Origin: Straminergon stramineum
Taxonomy: Eukaryota > Streptophyta > Bryopsida > Hypnales > Calliergonaceae
Assembly: GCA_963920665.1 (NCBI GenBank)
Contig: OY987273.1
Span: 3,350,501-3,414,500, forward strand
Length of the DNA: 64,000 nt
Reading direction: 5' to 3'
Under the pieces are notes generated by a model. The model saw only the letters and a program-made list of their open reading frames with translations. It made no database searches and had not been told where the DNA came from. Below, in pieces: positions 24,230 through 36,339 of the stretch; position 1 is the first letter of the stretch, and every line of letters begins with the position of its first letter. The position numbers were made by a program, and so were the translations under genes.

Positions 24230-25024
24230 CTGCCTCGTAGGAATAAATCCATCTACCTACAGTTGCCCAACCAGGGTCTCCCTATTTTACCACAAACGTG
24301 ATAGTCAACCAGCAAGCGAACTGCCAAATACATGATTTTTTCAATCTTTCATTTAAGGAGATAATTATCTTATTAAATGCAGGGTTGACAAAAGTGAGCG
24401 TCCTGGCTAAAATCATGTCCAAAATTTTGGATGTTTGAACATCTAGACATCCGAACTTGGCAGACGTTGCAACTCCAGTTGGTAAAAAACCCCATCCACA
24501 AACTTACCATGGGTAAATGTGGTCAAGTGTTTGGTCGACTCTGTGGATAAAAGGCTTTTGGACGAAAGCTTGAGCAGATAGTTTAAATGGTTGACTGTGT
24601 AGACGAGAGATTGTACAGACAAGCAGACGGAGGAGTTGAAGCGGATGGGCGAGGTACAATGCATTTAGGAGATGTGAGAAAAAATATGGATTTACGGATG
24701 GAAGCATGAGATTTTAGAGAAAAATGGTTTAGTCAAAGTGTCTTATAATTTATAATTGGAAGATGAGAACGAAAAAAATATACTTCACAAAAAGGAATAC
24801 TTCATAATAGCATGAATTAAAAAGAAAGAAAAACAAATGGTAAATCCAAAGATATAGATATAGATATAGATATTTATATATTTAGAATTTCAAAACAAAT
24901 CAAAAAATATCATGAGTACAACGAATTACTAGTACTCAACCCTTATAAGTTATAACATCCTAACAACATTCCGTATACTTCTATACCAATAGACATAATA
25001 GATAAAGGGAAGCCTCTCTTACAT
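24230..25024. other. No gene; GACGGA-type patch and GATATA microsatellite
   Basis: At 24530-24660 there is a patch of 'AGACGAGAG' and 'GCGGATGGGCG' sequence like the other GGCGGAC islands. At 24857-24880 lies a short GATATA hexanucleotide run. The rest is AT-rich with no coding signal. Confidence 0.5.
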
Positions 25025-28000
25025 TTAACTACCGCTACCCTCTCCTACATCGTGAGATGGCCCCTCTTTAGCCATAAGTCTTGCACTCATTTGTCGAACA
25101 TTTCGCCTAGAACTACGGACAACACCTCCTTCAACTCTAGCTAGCCTCCATATCAACTGCTGCAAATAGCCGTTTGGTTTCCGGAGAGTGCTCATCATCA
25201 TCCTCATCCTCCCTCTTCTGTTTCAATGTTTGTTTGGGAGACAAATCTACTTCCTCTGCCCTCAAGGTTTTCAACACAACATCCACATGATCTACCATTA
25301 GATTGACCTATTCATCATTAGCTTCAATGGACAATAAGCTCGGTTGAGAACCGCCCAATAGGAACCCCCTCCAATGAGCTATGATGTCGCCTATCCTCTT
25401 GTCAAGTGTTGATGCCACCTCTACAAATGAATGCCCTGTACTTGTTTCCCCATCTATTTCAACAAGAGCACGAACTTTAACAACTTCTTCCAATTTTGAC
25501 AAGAGAAGGGCCCTCCCAATCAAAGTGTGATTATAAGCCCCATATTGCTCATTGAACTCTTGAGCACGCTCCACCTCTACCCAAGTGTTGTTTGGCCCTT
25601 TTTACACTTCTTTTTTGAGAAACCAAAAAAACTTCTTGTGCTGTATACTTCAATGCCTCCCCATGTTGTGATGAAATAATTCACAAGCCTTGCCATCTTC
25701 AATACTTGAGGCCCGCAACTCCACCTCTCTATTGAGGGTCATCCACACAAAGGGACCCACGGGCTCCTCAGACTCCTTATACAATCCATGTAGGTGTTCA
25801 ATTGAATCACATATGAGAGGTTGTCCCCAATGCGAGGAATTTTGGAAGTGGTATTACCCTTGGTGAAGTGGAAGGGTCCATCAATTGTATTCATGGCCGA
25901 GGAGCATATCTTCCAAAATGCCAAGCATTTTGTAGAAGTGAGGGCTCAAAAGAGAATGACACTCTACACAAACCGAACGAAGAAGTGATGCTTTTAGGAT
26001 GCATGTCACATTAAAAGTGTGGTGACATTGGCCCATGGTTAGGGCTCCTTTAGGGCCAAAAGGACCTTGGCAAAGGCTACAATGACCGTTCAAGATTCCT
26101 GGGGCTAGATCGCAAGCATGCACTACTGTCTTCTCTTTCTCCTTGATGTGTGTTGAAAGCATGTTGTAAGGGACCCACCCTTCCTCTACTTCCAAGGCCC
26201 AATTGATGTGTGGAACATCCTTCTTTGTATAGTTCAACCGCTCATACATGTCATCTATGTCTTCCTAACATGTAATTTTGGTGGAACCCCTTGGATGTTC
26301 ATCAAACACCTTCTTGAACCGACCCAAAGAGGTCTTCACGGCATTGCATTCTTCATCCGACTTCATTGCAAATTTCATAAGCCCTTTCATTGCTCGAGAT
26401 ACTACAAAGGGTTTGTCTTGGAGTTTTTGTACCCATGGCAACCATCGAGACTCCAATCCGCTCTTCGGCATGCCTTCTTCCAAACCCATGATTTTCTGAA
26501 ATTGGTCCAACTCAGATAGAGCATGGATTTTCTCTTGAATTGCTTCATCTAATTTCAACTTTAGCTCTTCCAACTCACCGCCTTCCGTTTGCGTGGAAGC
26601 ATCCTATAATGTAGGGGAAACATTACGAATGATGGTCTGTACTGCTTCTTCACATTTCTTGTCGTCCCCAACCTTGTTCACATTTAAGATGATGGATGTC
26701 TCTACCGCTTTCACCTTCTCCAAAGGAAGAGAGAGAGTTGATTGCTCTCTTGACTTTCTTGCACACATGGAACATTGTCAAAGCCCATGGTAGGCATGCC
26801 ACTCTTCAACTCTTCTATTTGGCACCTCCATTGTTCGATGAGCTTCTTTTAAAAGATCGTGCTAGAACATTCGCAGTCCATGGCTCTCTATGACATCAAC
26901 AGCTTCAACTCCAAATCCTCGCACTTTAACTTCAGCTGATGAATGTTTGCGTCTAAGGCAATCAAACTTTTTAAGTTCTTCAGGATGTCGTCAAGAATTG
27001 GTGACAATTTCTCAATGAAATTGCAAAAAGCCAAGGCACTAGTCAACAATTCAGGTGCCATTTTGGAAAATTCTTCCACCATTTCCCTAACCCAAGGAGT
27101 AATTTTAGTTACACGTTTCATTGAAAACCTTAGTCTATACCTAGTTTTTGAAATACTACTTCACTCACTTGTAGGTGCGGGCGGACTAGAGGGACCTACT
27201 TCATTACCTGAATTAGAATCAAGATGTTGCTCTGATAGTACTTGCCAATGACTACAACATTCCAACAACTTCTCTAATTGACTGGCATTAGGCATAGAAT
27301 GGATAATCTCCAATTGCGATGGGCTTAAAGTTGACAAATGTGGATGCACTCCAATTCTTGGGTTTAATATTTGTCTTGGGCTCAACCTTCGGCTCGAGCT
27401 TACTATTCCATCAAGGTGCGACGTTTGGGTTGGGCTCAATATTTGGCTTCGCCTTGGTGTCGTTGACAATGGAGAAATTGGAGTTGCATATTCTGTCAAG
27501 CTCTTTAGAGCTTTACTGTCTATATAACTCTCAATTGTAGCATTAGCCCTTACAAGTTGTTCGTCATTGATGTCTCCATGTGGCGAAAAAGGTGACCTAC
27601 GTTCTTCCATTGGGATTTCTTTGTTTGCAACCATATTTAGTTCACCCCAAGTTGTTTCATTTGTTGTAGTTTCCTTGCTTGGAGCCATGCTTTGCTCACC
27701 CAATGTTGTTACATTTGGTGTGGATGTAAAGCACATTGGGGGGAGTTACAAAAACCTCTGCATCTACACCTCCCGAGGAGACATTGCTCACTTTCATTTG
27801 AGGTTGTGTGGGCCTATTTAGTACTGGATCATCTAAAACCTTCAGGACCTTTGTTCTAGGCCTTTTAGTATTTTTTAATACTTTTTTGGACCTCGTTGGT
27901 TCACTTGGCGTTGCCTAAGGATCGTACGAATCAGGAATATTTTTTTGATTGCGTTGGAGTAAAAGTGGAATATCCACCTTTGTTGGATAAGTGCTCCAAT

Positions 28001-28412
28001 CCACCTTGTAGTTTAGAATGAGTTTTGCATATACCATAGATGCCACACTATAATTTATGCATCCCTTACTCATAGGCCTGTCCCCAAAGAGGGCCCACCA
28101 CACCTCCTCTGATTGATGGACAAAATGCTTATTGTTGCAATTACGCGGCTTACAACAAAAACCATATGTATGTACCACGTGGCAATCCTAAGGCCACAAC
28201 TTGTCAATATGGTACATTTTCACATACTTCTTGCACGTTTTAAAGGTCCAATATTCCACTTCCTCATGCTCCCAACCGCTCTCTGCTTTGATGTTAGGGT
28301 CATCTAAAATCTCATAGTGGAGCCTATGAGGGCCCCCCTTCACCTTAGTCCCTTTCTTTTTTTCACCTCTTGAAGTCATCTCATCCCTAGCCGGAATACC
28401 TTGACTAGTCAT
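25025..28412 (-). pseudogene. R2: longest RING-family gene copy, broken
   Basis: From ATG 28412 the reverse strand reads a basic N-terminus and then the family motif CKKYVKMYHIDKLWP. After a TAG at about 28188 come MVYAKLILNYKVDWS and a Ser/Thr/Pro-rich linker (27160-27730). A coiled-coil helix follows (26890-27120) and then a second helical segment (26265-26573). A RING-like domain lies at 25959-26081 (CSLC, CHHTFNVTC, CVEC). Its fifth ligand position is Asn where R1 has His, so zinc binding may be impaired. The tail (25308-25574) aligns with R1's tail around 'EQYGAYN'. At least three frameshifts and several stops break it. It is the best template for the family's domain order. Function is unknown beyond the E3-like RING. 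Confidence 0.65.
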
Positions 28413-31400
28413 GACAAAGAATTTGAAGTTGTGAACCCTTGAAATAATATACTCACGGCATGTGAGTACCGTGAGATGTGTATAAATAAGGGAATGTGTA
28501 AATAGGCAATAGTAACAAAAGCTCAAGGACCCCCACTCTCCACCCTGTAGGAGCAACTTGCTCTTGAAACAACAGTAGCACATCCAACTTGGCACTGAAG
28601 GAGAGTAGAAGTGAGAGAAAATGAGCCGCCTGTCCGCCACTGTACCCATCCACCACCAAACCTAGAAGCAGTCCATCTGAACCACCTCCGGACCTATCGT
28701 TTTCCAAATCTAACTACGGCTGCTTGCATCATTATTGGACATGTAGCTAGACGTTTGCCACCGACCGCCACCAGACTTGCCCGTCCGACCACCTTGTCCG
28801 ACCCGATCGCAATGCCCACTGCCACTGTCCACCGAATCCAACCACACCGACCGTTCTCAGTCCTCGATCGCCCAATCTGTCCGCTCAAGCCAACCGCCCT
28901 AACTGTCTAAACTCAAGATCCGTTGTCCACCTCACTATCCACCAAATGGAAAACCCCCACCTCTATCCGCGTGGCAATCCTCCAACATTGAATTATGAAA
29001 ACTACACCTTGATTTTTTTTTAAAACTCTTCAATACAACAAGTATCCAATGCAGAGTTAATGTAAAAAAGGATAATTTCAGATTTCCCTCCCCACATTTA
29101 AACGTGCTCTCCAAACCCTATACCCTAAACTCTACAAAAAAAATTGAACTATAGAACCCTCAATGGCTCAATTGTACATAGAGAACTTATAACATTTCAT
29201 GAGTTTTCCAACCTAGTGTTGTTGTGTGTGAAATATGTTTTACCTTTGACTCCTTTGAAGTTTGAAGTTTGGAATGCAATCATGACAATGTAATGCATAT
29301 ATAGTTATATAGACCTTACTAACTTTATCATTTAGATTTCAATTGTTCTTAATATGTATTTTATCATGGGCCACTACACAAATATAAACATTGGATTATA
29401 ACTTATAGTATTCATTCAATTTCCTATCGTAGAATGCATTGATAGTACAAAACACCAACGTAAATATCCTAAATGGCTACATGAAATTATATTGTCTCTT
29501 TATTGATTATTCTATTATGACATTTATGGGATGATGCTAGAAATGATTTAAGTACTTTAATATAATTTAATGTGATATGATGTGGACAAGATTAAAGTAA
29601 GCATTTATACAACTAAAATGAAATAGAGGTTTAGATCATACACGCTTATACCCATGTATACTTGCATGCACCCTAAATTGTAAACCATCAATAAGTTTAT
29701 AACAACCCAAAAATATTAGAGCTTGGGTAGTGTAGAATGTGAGTGACCTTCAAATATGATGAGCCTTCAAGTACAACAATTGGGATAAGTAGGTCATACT
29801 CCAATGATCACAAGTACGTTTCATGACTTTCATCTCAAGACTTTTTTGCAAATTATTTTATGAGAAGGTTTGCAAAATCATATCTTGACATGTTGTAGAT
29901 TATAAATTTACAATATTGATTGAATTGCTTCTTTGGTTGTGTTACTCGTGTTAGTTGTGTAGGCGTAGGATTTTTAAAAATCTTGAACCCCTAATATACT
30001 AAGCCTTTTTTTTCCATCAAGTATCACTCATAAACTGCCATTTCTATTACAAAGAGCCAAAAAATTCATAAATTAATTTTTTCGGTTTATCAACTATAGG
30101 AATTTCTCCTAGACTAGTATAAAAATGTGGGAGTAATCTTGTGTTCTTAGAAACTTTGAATTCATACATTGCATGATATTTGCATTTAAAGTAAGGGAAA
30201 AAATGTTTCCTTCCATCTTGCTATATTAGATTCTTAGGCTTCTAATTTTCTTCACTTTAAATTTTGGCACTAACAAAGTAATGATTTTCATTTTATAATA
30301 TCTTCCCTTGAAGAATATAGCTAATAAACGAAGAATCTTGAACAAATAATTTTGAAAATAAATCATTTAATTGAGATCACATATCACAAGAGTTCCCTAT
30401 AAGAGTGTAGGGCCTTTGGGACTTTAGGGATTAATTACTTTCCTTCAAAGGCATAAAAATCATTTAGAAATTGAAACCAATTAAATTGTTACAATGTTGA
30501 CATTGAATTGTTTTTGCTATTAGCCAAATTCCTCCAAAGTATTGTTGATATGGCTAACTTGTAGAAAAGGACCATTGTAAAATTAAGTTTCTTTACACAC
30601 CCATTTGAATTCTTTGTTTACAAATCAAATAATTTTTTAAACAAGAGGATATATAGATATAATGGCATATAGTTCCACTTTTCATAATTGTATTGATTTA
30701 GTGCCTCATGATATAACATATTATAGATATAATTTTTGTAGCTTTTTTGAATTAGTAAGCAATGCCTGCTTTGCTCGTCCACCCATTAGGCCACCTCAAG
30801 AAAGTAAAAAACAACTCTCCCTCCTGCCCTCTTCCAGTCCTTCCATTCGCCCACCCACATTCGATGTCTGCACCTCCTCCCACCTCGACCAAACTGAAAA
30901 ATGAGAAATTGAAAACAACTCTCCCCCGCCCACCTCTCCCTCCCGCCCGCCCTCCTCTCCATTCGCCCGTTCGCATTCGCCATCTACACCTCCGCCCACC
31001 TCGACCAATCTCAAAAATGAGAAATTTAAAATAGGTCTTCCTGCTTGCCTCTCCCTCCCGCCCTCCTCTCCCTCCTCTGCGTCCGCCCGTCCGCATTCGT
31101 TGTCCAATGCCCCGTCCGCATGCCCATCCACTACCTTGTTTGGCGAGTTGTTTCGCCGGTTGGGCTGTCCGTTGCTACAATCGAGCGTCCATTGGCCCGT
31201 GCCCCTATTTGTTGCGTCAAAACCCTGTCCACCTTCCCATCTGCCTTTTCCGTCTAGATTGTCTGTTCGCATGTCGTTGTCTAGTCCGCTTTTTGTTGAT
31301 GGTTGTGCTATCCAACGGATGCCGATTTCGGACCGCACAATCTTCTTGTCCACCTTTGTGCCATCCAATGTGGATGGTAGTGTCCGCCTACCCTAAACCA

Positions 31401-31818
31401 CCGACTACATAAATGGTAGCACAGACGGCTCATTTCTTTAGAGTTGTATCCCTTCCAAAGTAGGTGATCTATTGCCTTCGGGAATTTGTGCGCCCCTTCC
31501 GGCTTGGTACATGAACGATTGTGTTTTAATATTAAATAACTTTTATTAGTGTTTTGGGGGTTGTTCCAAATGATGAGTGTTTAATTTTGTGAGTTCATTT
31601 GGTTGTTTTAAAATAGTTCTTCATTGTTCAAGTTTACTACCTTGTCAGGAACTCAAGGTGTTTAGTTTTACGGTTGACTTTGTTGTTAGTAACACCAAGC
31701 ATAGTTTTTTTCATTCTAATTTTTCATTCACCCTTTTCAACATTTGGCAAGAGTGTTCCCAAATTGCATTTGAACTTTGAAACCTTTTTGTTTCATTATT
31801 AATTGAGGTTCGAAGGTT
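28413..31818. other. Intergenic: C-rich islands and AT-rich DNA, no gene
   Basis: The 28620-28960 part is a GTCCGCC/CCGACC-rich island. From 28960 to 30650 the DNA is AT-rich. The 29960-30600 part is a diverged duplicate of 34690-35240 (shared blocks such as 'CCATCAARNAYTA' and 'TATAAAAATGTG'). A C-rich tandem repeat follows at 30780-31100. ORFs of up to 190 codons over the C-rich parts are low-complexity (Arg/Gly or Pro/Ser runs) and I do not call them genes. Confidence 0.5.
30780..31100. repeat. C-rich ~105-115 bp tandem repeat, three units
   Basis: The block 'ACAACTCTCC' and its variant occur at 30811, 30915 and about 31031. Each is followed by 'CCTCCCGCC...ATTCG' and, in the first two, by 'CCCACCTCGACCAA' and 'AAAAATGAGAAATT'. 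GTCCGCC-type sequence continues to about 31400. Confidence 0.65.
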
Positions 31819-32565
31819 ACCATGCCATGTGGAAGTGGTGGAGGAAGTAAGAAGGGGAAATCCCAATAAATGAATTGGAAAGAGTAGGTAGACATGTCAT
31901 GTGTAGCGGAGTGTGGATGGGAGGAAGAGCCCAAGAAAATGTGGGACTGTACAACGTGCAAAAAATACGTTAAAATGACGCACTTCTCCAAACTATGGTC
32001 ATGTGATTGAGTAGAGGTGCAAGTTCGTCGTTGGGAAGGACAAATGTCCACATGTAGGAACAAACATTTTGATTGTCGATATGAAGAAATAACCTCCGCT
32101 TCAGGTTTACTAAGCTCCAAACCAAACATCATGAACTATTCCAACATGGCAATGATTAGGGCAAAGATAGTACTCCACAAAGAAGTAGATTAGCACATAG
32201 TTGCAAAGCACAATACGAGGAATTTGACCCGTGACAAATCCATAATTCCTACTAATTGGGTGGGACCAAGCGATTGCATGCTGGAGTAGTCTAATCGAGG
32301 CTATGGAGGACTTCTGACGGTTGTGTTGCCAGATGCTGAGGATGACTAGTCGGATGAAGATGATGATGCTGATGAACCAACACCTGTGACATTTGGGGAG
32401 AGGCATGAATGTTAAGAGGATTGGAAGGACATTGAGTACCAACACCAAATGGACAAGGCCATGCACCAAAGCATAGACGACCAGGGTCGACAACATGACG
32501 GGTCACAAGATGGGTGAGGTGGTTCATACTATGGTGGTTTTAGCCAAGGGGGATTGTGAACCACC
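31819..32565 (+). pseudogene. R3: N-terminal part of a RING-family copy, with acidic tail
   Basis: The forward frame reads GWEEEPKKMWDCTTCKKYVK then MTHFSKLW, and further on NYSNMAMIRAKIVLHKEVD. Both match the R2 N-domain and the MVYA...VDW block. Next comes an acidic tail (DEDDDADEPTPVTFGE) and a Gly/Tyr-rich end (GGSYYGGFSQGG). Many in-frame stops, mostly TAG, are present. There is no coiled coil or RING, so this copy either ended early or was joined to a different 3' part. Confidence 0.5.
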
Positions 32566-34149
32566 ATATTGGTTCACTATTTAAAAACCCCAAAATATAA
32601 ATATTAGGCATGAATTTACAAATCTGGAAGTGTTAATACTCCGGATTAAGCCATAACCATCAATTAGGGAGTTTTCTGCTAAATAGCAATGGAAACTTCA
32701 TGAGGTTAGGGCAAGATGCTAGAAAATGCAATTAGGAGGAAATTAGGGGAAATTCTAGGGAAAAAATGGGGAGTTAAAACTAAAAAGAGGTTATGCAAGA
32801 TTTCGTAGAGTAAGCAAATTAGGCTAACGGTAAAATGATGAGAAAATGAAAACAAAAAATGAAAAATGAAAATGAAAACAAAAAATGAAAAATGAAAATG
32901 AAAACAAAAGACTAGAAGTAGGAAAGGAAACTAAAAGTAAATTAAAAACCACAAAAATAATAAATAAGAAAAAACACAAAAGAGATTAGTTAAACTAAAA
33001 CTATGACTAAAACACTAGTGTAGTGGATAAAACACTAAAATAGTGCTAGAAACACTCAAATAGGATTTTTCAATAAGTTAGAGGGTTTTACAGTAATTTA
33101 GGGGGTGGAACACTAAAATAGCGCAATTTACACTAAATTAGCGGATTTATAGTAACCTAGCACAATTTGCACTAATTTGGCGCATTTTGCACCAAATTAG
33201 CGAATTAACAATGAATTAGTGTAGGATGAAGGAAGTTTAAAAAAGTAAAATCCGTTAGAAAGTTGGATATAGGCAAAATTAGGGTTTGGAACCCTCTCTC
33301 TCTCTCAACTCTCTCAACTTTTGTGTGAACTTGGGATGTGTGTGTGTTTTGAGAGGAAGGTTGTGAATTGTGAGCTTTTGAAGTATGAATTGCAAAAGAG
33401 TAGGGTAGGGGAAGATTAGGACAATTTGTCGAGTAGGTTTCACCATTTTTTTGAAAGAAAATGGGTGAAAAATGAAGGGGTGTGAGGTTAGATGGGAAAG
33501 TGCTTGGGAAGGGGGAAAAAATGTGAGTTGAGATTGAAGGGTCAACTTCGAGGGCTGATTGCGAGAGTGTGGAGAATCTAATGAAGCTGAAATTTGAAGA
33601 GATGAAGCGCATTGAAGTTAGCTTTCCGAAAAGCTATGGCTCGCCCAATTCGGAGCCAAAATGCGACGGTGGTAGACGATTTTGTGCCGGGAGGTTGGCT
33701 GCCGCAACAATGGAGGACTGCTGACTTTGGCGGGCAATGGCGGGAGAACAACATGGCAGAATCAGCTGAAATTTGGAGGGCTGGTGCGCCTTGAAGTTGG
33801 CTTTCCAAAAAGTCTAAGATTAACCCATTTGGAGCAAGGACAAGAAAATGGCGGCTGTTTTTGAGGAAAAGGGTCTGCTGCCCTTGGAGGAGGCACAATT
33901 TGAGGTTTTTTGTGTAATCCTTCACAATTTTAATTGAATCATTGCAATTTTAATTACACCTTGCTAAGAAGATGTTGTAAGTGTAATGGTTGTTGAGTGA
34001 GGATGGTTGGTGTGATTGCAAGTGCATGAATGTGAATCTCAATTTTTAGGGTTTGGGTGAGATGTGATGTGCTGTGATTAGTACTTAGAATCACATTTAG
34101 GTCATTGTGAGCCCCAAATGGCACATTTGAGGTAGATTTTGGCATACAA
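32566..34149. other. ~1.6-kb insertion or intron splitting R3; A-rich and CACTAAATTAGCG repeats
   Basis: The segment lies between two Gly/Tyr-rich coding ends. At 32830-32915 a 'GAAAATGAAAACAAAAAATG' unit is repeated about three times. At 33000-33230 'CACTAAATTAGCG'-like units recur about eight times. A ~90-bp block starting GCTGAAATTT occurs at 33586 and 33765, a direct repeat of period 179. No terminal repeats or target duplications are evident. Confidence 0.45.
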
Positions 34150-34306
34150 AGTGGCTATAATCTATTGGTAGTCTTTACAACGGAAATCAATATGGACAAG
34201 GAGGTGCATCAAGCGGATATGATTACAACTACGGGGGTGGACCATATATTGGCTCATATACGACAAGCGCAAACAAAAGCGATGACTCCAATTCTGATTT
34301 AGAATA
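34150..34306 (+). pseudogene. Gly/Tyr-rich C-terminal tail, likely the end of R3
   Basis: The frame reads YGQGGASSGYDYNYGGG, then SYTTSANKSDDSNSDLE and a stop. The style matches the Gly/Tyr end reached at 32560, so the two probably formed one C-terminus before the 1.6-kb segment separated them. This is inference from composition only. Confidence 0.35.
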
Positions 34307-35244
34307 ATGTAAAGCATACTATTCTAGTCATCTAGTGTTTGATTTACAATATAGTTCACACATTGTAATGTGCATGGATGGTAGATTGTGGCAAATATAG
34401 CATAGTGCTCTTGATGAGTTGCAATGACCTTTTTTTGCAATTTTGATAAAAACCCGTTGTATTTTTGTATATTTGAATAGAGCAATATTTATTTCACGTA
34501 ATTCATATTATTTCATATTATTGATGCATGGTTGTGTATGTTTGTGAATATGAAAAAGGCATTGTAACTCTTAAAACCTAATTTTGCCATTTGAATCATT
34601 GAATGTGAAAAGGTGAATGACGAATGGAAAGGATGTTCTAAATATGTAATATAGGTTTGTCAAATTGCCATATTGGTTCCATTTGCCACCAGAAATTGAA
34701 CCCTAGACCCTTCAAGTCCTAAGGCATTTTTCCATCAAAGACTATTCAAAACTACCATTTCAATTGCAAAGGGCCCAAAAATGAAAATGTAATTTCTTGG
34801 GCATGTCTAATGTCTTACCATAGGATCTTTTACCTTACCTATATAAAAATGTGTCGAAGAAATTTCAAAAAATTTGAGTTGATAGATTGTAAGATATTTG
34901 TATTGAGAGTGAAGATAACAATTTCCTTAGACCTTACTAGACTAGATTTTTGGCGTTTCATTTATGGATAAATAATTTTTTGCACTCGTGAATCATGATT
35001 TTGTTTTTATAATATGGCATGTCTAAGAATTTAGTTGAGAATGTAAGAGGAAAAATTTAGCAAAACAACATTTGACTTTTACTTGTAAAAAAATTGTGAA
35101 GTTGAAGACTTGAAGTAGAATAGTAGATTCAACATTGAAGGAAAAAATAAAGCGTTAATAACTCTAAGATTGAATTGAAACATCTAAAATCAATAATTCC
35201 AATCGTGAAATTGTTCCAGCAAACTAACTTACTAACTTAACCCG
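34307..35244. other. AT-rich, no gene; diverged duplicate of 29960-30600
   Basis: From about 34690 the sequence follows 29960-30600 block by block at low similarity. It stops at the left end of element B3. No reading frame is supported. Confidence 0.45.
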
Positions 35245-36339
35245 TGTCGTATGTGCAATGGAGCGTAAGTACCATTACAAGACCAAAATGTTGTAAAATG
35301 ACTCGAAATATCGTCCCAAGGGATTCTAGACTATTGCTGCAAGCCGAGATTATTTGTATTACCAACTTAAGCACTCCTTTCATCTCTTCTCTCTTTTCCA
35401 GGTTACTACCTCTTCGGAATCCAATCCAGATCCACTCCTTTCCGAAATACAGATCTGTCTCTTCTCATATACACATTGGTTTTTGATGCCTCTATTTTAC
35501 CTTTAGAGGGTTTGCCTTTGATCTTGTAGAGGGGTAGGGATTCACCACTCGTATTCCTCACATTCTCTTCTCTCTCTAAACTACACAAAATACACTTAGA
35601 CCAAATGTTGCACTAGATCAGACCAAAAAACACACTCACAACTTCCTAGATGGCCAATTCGGAAGGCAGGTCACATAGAGACATAACTAGTCCTTTCCAC
35701 TACAACAACAGATCAACAGAAACCAGAACTTATCGGGGATTGTTAGTCGTTCACTAGACTCATCCTAGGGATTTGTAGACCTTTCAAAGAGTAGGATGTG
35801 GATTTTTCCGCTGGCAGTTGCTTATCTCCGCACAGAACCCTCCCTGGTATTCTGAACTTGCACTCATGCCACTCCTTGCCAGGTTTCCATTCTAGTGTTT
35901 TGAAGGCACTACGCACAAGACCGTATTCACAAGCCTAAACTACGTCACAAACGTTCCCTCCCAAATCAAATCTAATCACCCCAGATTCGGATTCCTCCTT
36001 TCCTCCTCTCTCTTACACTTCAACACTTTCACAAACAAACACAAGAAAGCTAGATACACGACAAATCAATTCCTGAATGTCCACTTGGTGGCTCAAATTT
36101 AAGAAAGGATGTCATGATACCAACTATACGCACTAGGATGGAATGAGAGGGCAATAGACCTATCCCTCCCTTAAAAACTCAAAAATCCAAAGGCAAAAAG
36201 TCACCTAGAAATCCAAGTGACCAATCACAGACTTCCCGAGAAACCCGGAAAGTTAGATCCTAAAAATCCAGAACCCAGGCCTACACCTGGAAACCCAATT
36301 CAGATTCAAAATTGAAACGCTGACTAACTAAAATCCTAA

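Noticed and set aside
30796..31368. 190-codon reverse ORF, Arg/Gly/Glu-rich
   Set aside because: It lies over the C-rich ~105-bp tandem repeat. Several frames are open there because of composition, and no motif is present.
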